This document shows positions 45,073 through 53,235 of a DNA stretch of 53,677 nt, in pieces (the stretch's first letter is position 1; each line of letters starts with the position of its first letter). The notes below the pieces were generated by a model. The model saw nothing but the letters and a program-made list of their open reading frames with translations, searched no databases and was not told the origin of the DNA. A program made the translations under genes and the position numbers. The stretch comes from Polaromonas sp. Its GTDB lineage: Bacteria; Pseudomonadota; Gammaproteobacteria; Burkholderiales; Burkholderiaceae. Location of the stretch: NCBI GenBank assembly GCA_013823505.1, contig PNMH01000019.1, positions 1 to 53,677 of the forward strand, given 5' to 3'.

Positions 45073-46146
45073 TCAGCGCGGGGGAATCTTGAACACCGTC
45101 TCTGCGTTCGTCTGGAAAAAGCGCTTCTTGTTCTCGGCGCTCATGGTCATGCCGTCCAGCGCAATCACCTCGTCCACAGCGTGCTGATAAGGGTAGTCCA
45201 TCGCATAGAGCACGCGGTCAGCGCCCAGGAAATCCTGACTGAACTTGATGGCCGGCTCCCACGCCACGCCGCTGTTGGTGATGTACACGTTTTCGCGCAA
45301 GTACTCGCTGGGCTGGCGGCGCAGCGGTTTGACGCTGTCGTAGCGCTGCGACTTCACCGTGGCCTGGTGCATGTAGTCCAGCCGGTAGGCCCAGAACGGC
45401 AAGGCCTCGCCCATGTGGCCCAGGATCAGGCGCAACTTGGGAAAGCGGTCGAACACGCCCGCCGTGATGATGCGCAGCGCGTGCAGGCCGGTCTCCACGC
45501 CAAAGCCGTAGATCGCGCCATCCAGCCCTGCTTCCATGAAAGGCTCGTACATGCCTGGTGGCAGCGAATTGGGGTGCAGGTAGATGGGCGCGTCGTGGGC
45601 TTCGGCAGCGGCAAAGATGTCCCAGAACTTGGGGTCTGACAGGTATTCGCCCTGGGTGTGCGAGTTGATCACCACGGCGTTGATGCCGAGCTGGCTCACA
45701 CCTCGCTCGATTTCCTTGGCAGCGGCTTGCGGGTCTTGCGGGGCCACGGCAATCATGCCGGCGAAGCGCGTCGGGTGGCGGCGGATCGCGTCGGCCAGGT
45801 AGTCGTTCGCGATGCGGGCGAACGACACCGCGGTGCCCTTGTCCATGACCTGGACCCCGGGCGATGTCAGCGCGAGCACCTGCATGTCCACGCCACAGTC
45901 GTCCATGTGCTTCAGCCGCAGTTCGTCCATGTCGGTCAGGCACCGCATGATGTGCTGGGCACGCTCGCTCGGGCTGCTCATGTAGAAGCCCATCAGCCCG
46001 CGGAAACCGCGATCCACGTTGGGACCTTTGAGGATGCTGCGGTAAATCTCCAGCATCTCGGGCGGCGCAAACGCCTCTTCGGTGGCGATGCGCAAATAAG
46101 GCGCGGGGCCAGGGTGGCGGGTGGACGAGGGGTCCGGCAGCTGCAT
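45073..46146 (-). CDS. Amidohydrolase-family decarboxylase (LigW/ACMSD-like)
   Basis: A 357-residue TIM-barrel protein of the amidohydrolase-2 group. Likely metal or acid-base residues are Glu23-Glu24 in IATEEAFAPPEML, the His in IYLHPNSLPPG, the His in LILGHMGEALPF and the Asp in YAMDYPYQ. This pattern is that of non-oxidative aromatic decarboxylases such as 5-carboxyvanillate (LigW) and gamma-resorcylate decarboxylase. A hydrolase function is less likely. It is the first gene of the unit with the Bug receptor and the monooxygenase, divergent from lysR. Confidence 0.82.
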   Translation of the reverse strand: MQLPDPSSTRHPGPAPYLRIATEEAFAPPEMLEIYRSILKGPNVDRGFRGLMGFYMSSPSERAQHIMRCLTDMDELRLKHMDDCGVDMQVLALTSPGVQVMDKGTAVSFARIANDYLADAIRRHPTRFAGMIAVAPQDPQAAAKEIERGVSQLGINAVVINSHTQGEYLSDPKFWDIFAAAEAHDAPIYLHPNSLPPGMYEPFMEAGLDGAIYGFGVETGLHALRIITAGVFDRFPKLRLILGHMGEALPFWAYRLDYMHQATVKSQRYDSVKPLRRQPSEYLRENVYITNSGVAWEPAIKFSQDFLGADRVLYAMDYPYQHAVDEVIALDGMTMSAENKKRFFQTNAETVFKIPPR

Positions 46147-46168
46147 GTTTGTCTCCAGTCGGTGTTTT

Positions 46169-46184
46169 GCAAATCTTAATTTGC
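46169..46184. promoter_or_regulatory. Candidate LysR-type operator
   Basis: GCAAAT-CTTA-ATTTGC is a perfect 6+6 inverted repeat holding the T-N11-A-like core of LysR sites. It lies in the 97-base, AT-rich divergent gap between the amidohydrolase and lysR genes, closer to the former. Confidence 0.6.
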
Positions 46185-46243
46185 TGCAGTTTGAACAACA
46201 ATATCAAAATCATGCACTCACCTTTTCCAGATCGCGATTAATC

Positions 46244-47170
46244 ATGGACACACTGGCCAACCTGAAGGCGTTCGTGGCGAGCGCCGAAACGGGCAGCTTT
46301 TCGGCGGCCGCGCGGCAGTTCGACCTCGTTCCCTCGGTCATCAGCAAACGGGTCGAACAGCTGGAGTGGCGCATCCGGGCGCCCCTCTTCACCCGCAGCA
46401 CCCGCAAGCTCACGCTGACCGACGTGGGCGAGCGTTACCTGCCCGTGGTTCGGGCGCTGGTGCGCCAGGTCGACGACGCGCTGGCCGGCATGGCCCAGGC
46501 CAGTGGCGAACTGGAGGGCCACATCCGCATCAAGATCCCGACCACGTTGGGCGTGCTGAACCTGAGCGACCTGCTCAGCCGCTTTCTGGCCGAGCAGCCG
46601 CTGATCAGCATGGAGATCGTGCTGGCGGACCGCTCGGTCAATCCGCAGGAAGAAGGGTTCGATATCGCCATTGGCGCCCGCCCCGAGTCCTACGGCCAGG
46701 TGAAAGACCACCCGCTGTGCCCCATCCGCCGGCAGCTGTGCGCCTCGCCCGACTACCTGCTGCGCCGAGGCACGCCGCAGCGGCCGGCCGACCTCATGGA
46801 CCACGACTGCCTGGCGTTTGCAACCTCAGGCACGCGCTGGGAATTCCAGGGGCCGCAGGGGCTGGTGGGCGTGGATGTGCGGGCCAAGCTCAAGAGCAAC
46901 GACGGCATGGCGTTGCGCCGGGCCGCGCTGGACGGCATGGGCATCACGCTGCTGGCGGACTACCTGGTGGCGCCTTCACTGGCATCCCACAGCCTGCAGG
47001 TGGTGCTGCCGGACTACAAGCTGCCCGACCTGTGGCTCAAGGCACTGGTGCCGGCCAACCGCATCGATCTGCCACGCATCCGCAGCCTGCTGCAGTGGCT
47101 CACCTTGCAACTGCAGGCGGTACCGCTGGGTGGCGCGCCGGCGATTCAGGCTGCTGACGGGCGCCAGTAG
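46244..47170 (+). CDS. LysR-family transcriptional regulator
   Basis: A 308-residue regulator. The N-terminal helix-turn-helix MDTLANLKAFVASAETGSFS ... VPSVISKRVEQLEW (1-60) is followed by the periplasmic-binding-like effector domain (about 90-295). It is similar in layout to CrgA/DmlR-type LysR proteins. Divergent from the amidohydrolase unit, with a palindromic site between, so it probably controls that unit in response to the aromatic acid. The start at 46244 is used; the open frame reaches back into the divergent gene. Its last 25 bases overlap the convergent GNAT gene. Confidence 0.9.
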   Translation: MDTLANLKAFVASAETGSFSAAARQFDLVPSVISKRVEQLEWRIRAPLFTRSTRKLTLTDVGERYLPVVRALVRQVDDALAGMAQASGELEGHIRIKIPTTLGVLNLSDLLSRFLAEQPLISMEIVLADRSVNPQEEGFDIAIGARPESYGQVKDHPLCPIRRQLCASPDYLLRRGTPQRPADLMDHDCLAFATSGTRWEFQGPQGLVGVDVRAKLKSNDGMALRRAALDGMGITLLADYLVAPSLASHSLQVVLPDYKLPDLWLKALVPANRIDLPRIRSLLQWLTLQLQAVPLGGAPAIQAADGRQ

Positions 47171-47895
47171 GCGTAGGGCCACGCCAGCGTCAGACCCACC
47201 CGGCGGTACAAGGCCAGTGCAGAGAGATTGCTCGCGTCCACCTGCAGAAACACACCGGCGAGTCCCCGACGAGCCGCCTCAGCGGCCATGGCGTGCAGAA
47301 CACGCCCGGCCAGTCCCTGGCCGCGACGGGACGCTGCGGTGCGCATACCGTGAACACCCAGCCAGCCATGGCTGAAAGACGCCGCACCGCAGGCCACCGT
47401 CTGCCCTTGCTCCCGCACCGATGCGAAGAGCGTGCCGCTGGCGCGACCGAGCGAACGCGAACGGCTGGCGCCGTCAACGGGGTCAAGTCCTTCGCCCAGG
47501 TACATGGCCATCCACGCGGCGTCGGGCGTGTGGTCCAGGTCGGCGGGGGTTCCATCGGGCGGGGTCAACAAGCGCTGGACATCGCCCGTCAGGGTCAGGG
47601 TGGGCTGGTCCCGCCGCCAGCCGCGCTGCGCCAGCGCTTCATGCCAGGGCAGGAAAGCCGGCAGCTCGGGCAGGCGCAGCCGGGGTTCGAACCCCAGAGC
47701 TGCATAGCGCGCCACGATGGTGGACAAAACGTGGGTGTCGTGCGGATCGTGGTGCAGCGGCACGGCGCTGCGGGCACGGCCCACGGTGCCATGGTCCATG
47801 GGCAGCAACCAGCCCGGCAGTGATTCCACCACCTCGGGCGCCACCGCCTGGAGCGTGGCACGCTCGATCGCTTCGACGTTGGCAGCGCAGAGCAT
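47146..47895 (-). CDS. GNAT family N-acetyltransferase
   Basis: A 249-residue protein. The C-terminal half is a GNAT domain with the acetyl-CoA loop RRGQGLAGRVLHAM (about 190-203) and the end motif NLSALALYRRVGL. The N-terminal half (PGWLLPMDHGTVGRARSAVP) is a degenerate second GNAT-like domain, as in Eis- or RimI-like two-domain proteins. The acceptor substrate is unknown. It starts 17 bases after moaE on the same strand, so it may be read with the molybdenum cofactor genes without sharing their function. Confidence 0.85.
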   Translation of the reverse strand: MLCAANVEAIERATLQAVAPEVVESLPGWLLPMDHGTVGRARSAVPLHHDPHDTHVLSTIVARYAALGFEPRLRLPELPAFLPWHEALAQRGWRRDQPTLTLTGDVQRLLTPPDGTPADLDHTPDAAWMAMYLGEGLDPVDGASRSRSLGRASGTLFASVREQGQTVACGAASFSHGWLGVHGMRTAASRRGQGLAGRVLHAMAAEAARRGLAGVFLQVDASNLSALALYRRVGLTLAWPYAYWRPSAA

Positions 47896-47912
47896 GGCCT
47901 CGCCGCCGCGGT

Positions 47913-48386
47913 TCAGCTGTTGGTGGCGGCGATGCCCCAGCGCGCGAGCGCCACGTCGTCGCTCACGCGGGCATCGACCCAGCGCGCGCCCTCGGGGGTC
48001 TGCTCTTTTTTCCAGAACGGCGCCTGGGTCTTGAGGTAGTCCATGAGGAACTCGCAGGCCTGAAAACTCTGGCCGCGGTGCGCCGAGCTCACGACCACCA
48101 GCACGATCTGGTCCAGCGGCTGCAGCAGGCCCACGCGGTGAATCACTCGGGCGCCGAAAATGTTGAAGCGCTGGTGCGCCTCGTCGATCATGGCTTCGAT
48201 GGACTTCTCGGTCATGCCGGGGTAGTGCTCAAGCTCCATCGAGCTCACGCTCTGGCCGTCATTGCGGTCGCGCACGGTGCCGATGAAGCTGCAGACGGCG
48301 CCAATGCCCTTTTCCATTTCGCGCAGACGCGCAACCTCGGTGCTGAGGTCGAAGTCTTCGGTCTGGATGCTGACGCGGGGCTGCAT
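47913..48386 (-). CDS. moaE: Molybdopterin synthase catalytic subunit MoaE
   Basis: MoaE, with MoaD, converts cyclic pyranopterin monophosphate to molybdopterin by adding two sulfurs. The 157-residue product starts MQPRVSIQTEDFDLSTEVAR and has GAVCSFIGTVRDRNDG, the SAHRG histidine-arginine block and FWKKEQTPEGARWVDA with the catalytic lysine pair. It begins one base after the moaD stop. The frame is open further upstream inside moaD, but the conserved domain begins at the chosen ATG. Confidence 0.96.
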   Translation of the reverse strand: MQPRVSIQTEDFDLSTEVARLREMEKGIGAVCSFIGTVRDRNDGQSVSSMELEHYPGMTEKSIEAMIDEAHQRFNIFGARVIHRVGLLQPLDQIVLVVVSSAHRGQSFQACEFLMDYLKTQAPFWKKEQTPEGARWVDARVSDDVALARWGIAATNS

Positions 48387-48387
48387 C

Positions 48388-48639
48388 TCAACCACCGGTG
48401 ACCGGGGGAAAGAAGCCGACCTCGGCACCTTCGGTGAGTGACGCGGTCTCGTCACTCATGGTCTGATTCAAGGCCACGCGCACCGATTTCCCGGGCGCAA
48501 GCGCATCGGCATACGCACCACCGCGCGCCACCAGCTCGGCCCGCAAATCGGCCAACGTGCCGGCCTGCGTGTCGAAGGCTTCGCTGCCGGTGCCCAAGGC
48601 CTCGCGGATCGAAGCGAAATAGCGCAGTTGGACTTTCAT
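48388..48639 (-). CDS. moaD: Molybdopterin synthase sulfur-carrier subunit MoaD
   Basis: An 83-residue ubiquitin-like sulfur carrier. It begins MKVQLRYFASIREALGTGSE and ends in VGFFPPVTGG, whose C-terminal GG is adenylated and turned into thiocarboxylate. The start overlaps the moeA stop by four bases (ATGA) and moaE follows after one base, the standard moaD-moaE arrangement. Confidence 0.96.
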   Translation of the reverse strand: MKVQLRYFASIREALGTGSEAFDTQAGTLADLRAELVARGGAYADALAPGKSVRVALNQTMSDETASLTEGAEVGFFPPVTGG

Positions 48640-49919
48640 GCGAGCAGATCGGCAAATGAAATGAAGGACACGGGGTCGCCGTGGGCAATGGTGCTGCCGG
48701 CGGGGTTGTCCACCAGCCCGTCGCCCCAAACCACGGAGGTCAGCACACCCGAGCTCTGGTTCGGGAACAGGTCGAGACCACCCGCTGCGTTGCGGCGCAC
48801 ACGCAGGAACTCGCGGCGCTTGTCGGCCTTGGTCAACGTGAAATGGGCTGGCAATGAGGTGCCCTTCAACGCCGTCGCTTCGACGCCTTGCAGACGCAGC
48901 AGGAAGGGCCGCACCAGCAGCAGGAAGGTCACAAAGCTGGACACCGGGTTGCCCGGCAGACCGATGAAATGGCAGGCCTCGGAGGCCGCGGCGCCGGCTC
49001 CTGCGTCGCGCTTCACCGTGCCGTAGGCAAACGGCTTGCCCGGCTTCATGGCGATCTGCCAGAGGTCCAGGCTGCCGAGCTGTTGCACGGCGGGTTTGAT
49101 GTGGTCTTCTTCGCCCACCGACACGCCACCGCTGGTGAGGATGAGGTCGTGATGATCGGCGGCGGTCTTGAGCGCGGCGAGGGTCGCGTCGCGCCGATCG
49201 GGCACGATGCCCAGGTCGCTCACCTCGCAGCCCAGGCGGTGCAGCAACGCGCGCAGAAAAAAGCGGTTGGAGTTGTAGATGGCGCCGGGCTTCATGGCCT
49301 CGGGCGGGACCTCGCCCGGCATCACGAGTTCGTCGCCCGTGGAGAACAGCGCCACCCGCGGGCGCGCCACCACGCTCAAGTGCGCCAGACCCAGGCTCGC
49401 GGCCAGTCCCAGGCTCGCAGGCGACAGGCGCTCGCCGCTTGAGAGCACCACGGCCCCTCGCGTCACGTCTTCGCCCGCGCGGCGAACCCATTGGCCTGGC
49501 TGGGGCACGGCCTGGATGTGCACGCCGTGGATGTTGCCGCCGACCTCGACAGCGTCTTCCTGCATCACCACCGCGTCGGCGCCGACGGGCATGGGCGCAC
49601 CGGTGAAGATGCGCGCACAGGTGCCCGGCTCCAGCGGCTCGCCTGCGTGACCAGCAGCAATGCGCTGTGTCACGGGCAGCACCTTGCCGGCCTCGGTCAC
49701 GTCGGCTGCGCGCAAGGCGTAACCGTCCATGGACGAGTTGTCGTTGGGCGGCACCTGCAGCGCCGACACGAGGTCTTGCGCCAGCACGCGGCCATCGGCG
49801 TCGAAGGTGGCCACCGTTTCGGTGGCTTGCAACGGCAAGGCGTGCGCCAGCAAGTTCGCCATGGCGTCGTCCAGCGACATCAGGGGCGCGCGGTGTTGGG
49901 AGGGTGCGGACGTGGTCAT
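48636..49919 (-). CDS. moeA: Molybdopterin molybdotransferase MoeA
   Basis: MoeA inserts molybdate into adenylylated molybdopterin. The 427-residue product has the N-terminal NDNSSMDGYALRAADV and RIFTGAPMPVGADAVVMQED blocks, the central ALFSTGDELVMPGE and LTSGGVSVGEEDHIKPA nucleotide region, and GLPGNPVSSFVTFLLL before the C-terminal barrel. All family hallmarks are present. It overlaps mobB and moaD by four bases each. Confidence 0.97.
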   Translation of the reverse strand: MTTSAPSQHRAPLMSLDDAMANLLAHALPLQATETVATFDADGRVLAQDLVSALQVPPNDNSSMDGYALRAADVTEAGKVLPVTQRIAAGHAGEPLEPGTCARIFTGAPMPVGADAVVMQEDAVEVGGNIHGVHIQAVPQPGQWVRRAGEDVTRGAVVLSSGERLSPASLGLAASLGLAHLSVVARPRVALFSTGDELVMPGEVPPEAMKPGAIYNSNRFFLRALLHRLGCEVSDLGIVPDRRDATLAALKTAADHHDLILTSGGVSVGEEDHIKPAVQQLGSLDLWQIAMKPGKPFAYGTVKRDAGAGAAASEACHFIGLPGNPVSSFVTFLLLVRPFLLRLQGVEATALKGTSLPAHFTLTKADKRREFLRVRRNAAGGLDLFPNQSSGVLTSVVWGDGLVDNPAGSTIAHGDPVSFISFADLLA

Positions 49920-50449
49920 GGGCTCAACGGGGTGCGGTATTCAAACCGCTCTGCATTGTCGCCCAACCACGCGGCCACGTCATCGGCCACGTTCAAATCC
50001 AGCACCGTGCATCGGGCCGCCGCCGGCAGGGCATCGGAGGCGTCGGTGGCGATGGCCACGATGTGAGGGTCGTCCGGAAATCGAAGCGGTTTGCCGTGGG
50101 CCGGCCGCCAGACTTCGACCTTGGGCAGGTCGCTCTGCTTGAAGCCTTCCACCAGAACCCAGTCCACATCAGAACTCAGCTGGGCAATCAGGTCGTGCAC
50201 CGAATGCTCGGCGATGGCCTCCAGCTCGCGCATGAGCACCAGCCTTCTGGGCGACGCGGCCAACACCTCGAACGCGCCGGCCTCGCGGTGGCGCCAGGTG
50301 TCCTTGCCCGGGTGGTCAATGTCGAAGCTGTGGTGCGCGTGCTTGACCACCGAGACGCGCTGGCCGCGCAGCTTGAGCGCGGGAATCAGCTGCTCGACCA
50401 GCGTGGTTTTGCCCGATCCCGAGAAGCCAGCGAATCCAACGACCCTCAT
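49916..50449 (-). CDS. mobB: Molybdopterin-guanine dinucleotide biosynthesis protein MobB
   Basis: A 177-residue P-loop GTPase (GFSGSGKT, 8-15) that helps MobA form the guanine dinucleotide cofactor. VVKHAHHSFDIDHPGKDTWR and WVLVEGFKQSDLPKVEVWR are characteristic. The ATG at 50449 overlaps the thrC stop as ATGA; an in-frame Met four codons upstream would lie inside thrC. mobA is not in the window. This is the joint between amino-acid and cofactor genes in one transcript. Confidence 0.95.
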   Translation of the reverse strand: MRVVGFAGFSGSGKTTLVEQLIPALKLRGQRVSVVKHAHHSFDIDHPGKDTWRHREAGAFEVLAASPRRLVLMRELEAIAEHSVHDLIAQLSSDVDWVLVEGFKQSDLPKVEVWRPAHGKPLRFPDDPHIVAIATDASDALPAAARCTVLDLNVADDVAAWLGDNAERFEYRTPLSP

Positions 50450-51888
50450 GCGCGGGCGCAATGCTCGGCCACGTAGGCCTGCACGGCGGCCGTGCTCGCC
50501 GGCATCACGCGCACGCGCTTGGGCAGGTCTTCAATGCCTTCAAACTGCGGCGGGCGGTGCGGCTGCTGTCCCAGCGCTTCCACGATGGTCTCGGCAAACT
50601 TGATGGGCAACGCCGTTTCCAGCACGATCATCGGCACGCCGGCTTGGAGATGCTCGCGCGCCACTTTCACACCATCGGCGGTGTGTGTGTCGATCATCAC
50701 GCCGTGGCGCTGGAACACTCCGCGGATGGTGTCCAGGCGGTTTTCGTGCGTGCTCTTGCCGCTGCGAAATCCATAGCGGGCGGCGGCGTCTGCAAAGGCC
50801 GGGTCGGCGCCCAGGGTGAAGTTTCCATCGCGCGAGAGCGCCTCACCAAACAAGGCCTTGACGCGAGCGCCGTCGCGGCCCAGCAAGTCGAACACAAAGC
50901 GCTCGAAGTTGCTGGCCTTGGAGATGTCCATCGACGGGCTGGAGGTCTCATGCGTGTCGGCGCTGGCGCGCACACGGTACACACCGGTGCGGAAGAACTC
51001 GTCAAGCACGTCGTTTTCATTGGTGGCCACCACCAGCTGCGCGATCGGCAGGCCCATCTGGCGCGCCACGTGGCCGGCGCAGACATTGCCGAAATTGCCG
51101 CTGGGCACGGTGAAGGAGACCTGCTCGGTGTTCTTAGTGGTGGCCTGGAAGTAACCGGCAAAGTAATAGACCACCTGCGCCAACAGCCGCGCCCAGTTGA
51201 TCGAGTTGACCGTGCCTATTCTGTGCTCGCGCTTGAAGGCCAGGTCGTTGCTGACGTTCTTGACGATGTCCTGGCAGTCGTCGAACACGCCTTCAATGGC
51301 GATGTTGTGAATGTTCTGGTCCATCAGACTGAACATCTGCGCCTGTTGGAACGGGCTCATGCGACCGTGCGGGCTCAGCATGAAAACACGGACCCCCTTT
51401 TTCCCGCGCATGGCGTACTCGGCCGCACTGCCGGTGTCGCCCGAGGTCGCGCCCAGGATGTTGAGCTCCTCGCCACGGCGCGCCAATTCATACTCAAACA
51501 GGTTACCGAGCAGCTGCATCGCCATGTCCTTGAAGGCCAGCGTGGGGCCGTTGGACAGCGCTTCGAGCCAGAAACCCTCCTCCAGCTTCTTCAGCGGCAC
51601 GATCTGCGGCGTGCCATACACCGCTTCGGTGTAGGTCCGCTGGCACAGCGCACGCAGATGGGCGGGCGGGATGTCGTCGATGTAGAGCGAGAGCACTTCA
51701 AAGGCGAGCGAAGCGTATCCACCCGCAGCGCCCTGGTTGAACACCTGGCGCCAGCGCGCGAGGGTGGTCGCATCGACCTGCGGGTAGCGCTCGGGCAGGT
51801 AAAGGCCGCCATCGGGCGCCAGCCCTTCCAACAGGATCTCGCAAAAGTGCTTGCGCGCCGGGTCGCCGCGCGTGGAGAGGTACAGCAT
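50446..51888 (-). CDS. thrC: Threonine synthase
   Basis: Converts O-phospho-L-homoserine to L-threonine with PLP. The 480-residue protein has the N-terminal MLYLSTRGDPARKHFCEILL block, the PLP lysine Lys120 in SNGPTLAFKDMA, the phosphate loop PSGNFGNVCAGHVA and LGATSGDTGSAAEYA. This is the longer, gamma/betaproteobacterial class. Start and hom stop share one base (TGATG). The stop overlaps mobB by four bases. Confidence 0.97.
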   Translation of the reverse strand: MLYLSTRGDPARKHFCEILLEGLAPDGGLYLPERYPQVDATTLARWRQVFNQGAAGGYASLAFEVLSLYIDDIPPAHLRALCQRTYTEAVYGTPQIVPLKKLEEGFWLEALSNGPTLAFKDMAMQLLGNLFEYELARRGEELNILGATSGDTGSAAEYAMRGKKGVRVFMLSPHGRMSPFQQAQMFSLMDQNIHNIAIEGVFDDCQDIVKNVSNDLAFKREHRIGTVNSINWARLLAQVVYYFAGYFQATTKNTEQVSFTVPSGNFGNVCAGHVARQMGLPIAQLVVATNENDVLDEFFRTGVYRVRASADTHETSSPSMDISKASNFERFVFDLLGRDGARVKALFGEALSRDGNFTLGADPAFADAAARYGFRSGKSTHENRLDTIRGVFQRHGVMIDTHTADGVKVAREHLQAGVPMIVLETALPIKFAETIVEALGQQPHRPPQFEGIEDLPKRVRVMPASTAAVQAYVAEHCARA

Positions 51889-53210
51889 CAGTTCAGCTCT
51901 TCCTTGCGGATGCGCACGATGGGCGCGAGCACGGTGGGCAGCTTTTGCAGCTGGGCCAGGGCGTCGTTCATGGTCCCCTCACGGGTGTTGTGCGTGAGGA
52001 TGATGAGGTCGGTGGAGGTACCGCCCTCGCCGCTCACCTCGTCGGCCTCGCGCTGCAGCACCGCATCGATGCTGATGCCCGAGCCCGCCAGCAGGCCGGT
52101 GACCTGGGCCAGGACGCCGGCCTCGTCGGCCACACGAAGGCGCAGGTAGTAGCTCGTCACCACCTCGCTCATGGGCAGCACGCTCAGGTCGCTCATGGCG
52201 TCGGGCTGGAAGGCCAGGTGCGGCACGCGGTGGTGCGGATCGGCGGTGTGCAGACGGGTGATGTCCACCAAGTCTGCGATCACGGCGCTCGCAGTGGGCT
52301 CGCTGCCCGCTCCCTTGCCGTAGTACAGCGTGGTGCCCACAGCGTCGCCCTGCACCACCACCGCGTTCATCGCGCCTTCCACGTTGGCGATCAGACGCTT
52401 GGCGGGGACCAAGCTGGGGTGCACACGCAACTCGATCCCTTGTGCCGTGCGCTTGGTGATGCCCAGCAACTTGATGCGGTAGCCCAATTGTTCGGCGTAC
52501 TTGATGTCGGTCGCACCCAGCTGGGTGATGCCCTCCACATAGGCTTTGTCGAACTGCACCGGAATGCCGAAGGCGATCGCGCTCATGAGCGTGACCTTGT
52601 GCGCCGCGTCCACCCCCTCGATGTCGAAGGTCGGGTCGGTCTCGGCGTAGCCCAGACGCTGCGCTTCCTTGAGCACAACGGCAAAGTCCAGCCCCTTGTC
52701 GCGCATCTCGGAGAGGATGAAGTTGGTGGTGCCGTTGATGATGCCGGCGATCCACTGGATGCTGTTGGCCGTGAGACCCTCGCGCAGCGCCTTGATGATG
52801 GGGATGCCACCAGCCACCGCGGCCTCAAACGCCACCATCACGCCTTTGGCTGAGGCCGCGGCAAAAATCTCGGTACCGTGCACGGCCAACAGCGCCTTGT
52901 TGGCGGTGACGACGTGCTTGCCGGCAGCGATGGCTTCCATCACCAGCGCCTTGGCGATGCCGTAGCCGCCGATGAGCTCGATGACGATGTCGATGTCGGG
53001 GTTGGCGATGACCGCTCGCGCATCGTTCACCACCTTCACATCCGGACCCACGATGGACTGCGCACGCGCGGTGTCCAGGTCGGCCACCATGGTGATTTCG
53101 ATGCCGCGACCGGCACGCCGGCGGATCTCTTCCTGGTTGCGCTGCAGCACGTTGAACGTGCCGCTGCCCACGGTGCCTATGCCCAGAAGGCCTACTTGGA
53201 TCGGTTTCAT
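51888..53210 (-). CDS. hom: Homoserine dehydrogenase
   Basis: Reduces aspartate semialdehyde to homoserine with NAD(P)H. The 440-residue protein has the nucleotide-binding VGLLGIGTVGSGTFNVL near residue 5, catalytic-region block GTTNFILSEMRDKGLDFAVV, and a C-terminal ACT domain (YYLRLRVADEAGVLAQVTGL) that usually mediates threonine inhibition. Two ATGs are possible, 53219 (MTDMKPIQVG) and 53210 (MKPIQVG); neither has a clear ribosome-binding site and I choose the second as the usual family start. It follows alaA by 25 bases. Confidence 0.96.
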   Translation of the reverse strand: MKPIQVGLLGIGTVGSGTFNVLQRNQEEIRRRAGRGIEITMVADLDTARAQSIVGPDVKVVNDARAVIANPDIDIVIELIGGYGIAKALVMEAIAAGKHVVTANKALLAVHGTEIFAAASAKGVMVAFEAAVAGGIPIIKALREGLTANSIQWIAGIINGTTNFILSEMRDKGLDFAVVLKEAQRLGYAETDPTFDIEGVDAAHKVTLMSAIAFGIPVQFDKAYVEGITQLGATDIKYAEQLGYRIKLLGITKRTAQGIELRVHPSLVPAKRLIANVEGAMNAVVVQGDAVGTTLYYGKGAGSEPTASAVIADLVDITRLHTADPHHRVPHLAFQPDAMSDLSVLPMSEVVTSYYLRLRVADEAGVLAQVTGLLAGSGISIDAVLQREADEVSGEGGTSTDLIILTHNTREGTMNDALAQLQKLPTVLAPIVRIRKEELN

Positions 53211-53235
53211 GTCGGTCATGGTTGGGAGCAAAAAA

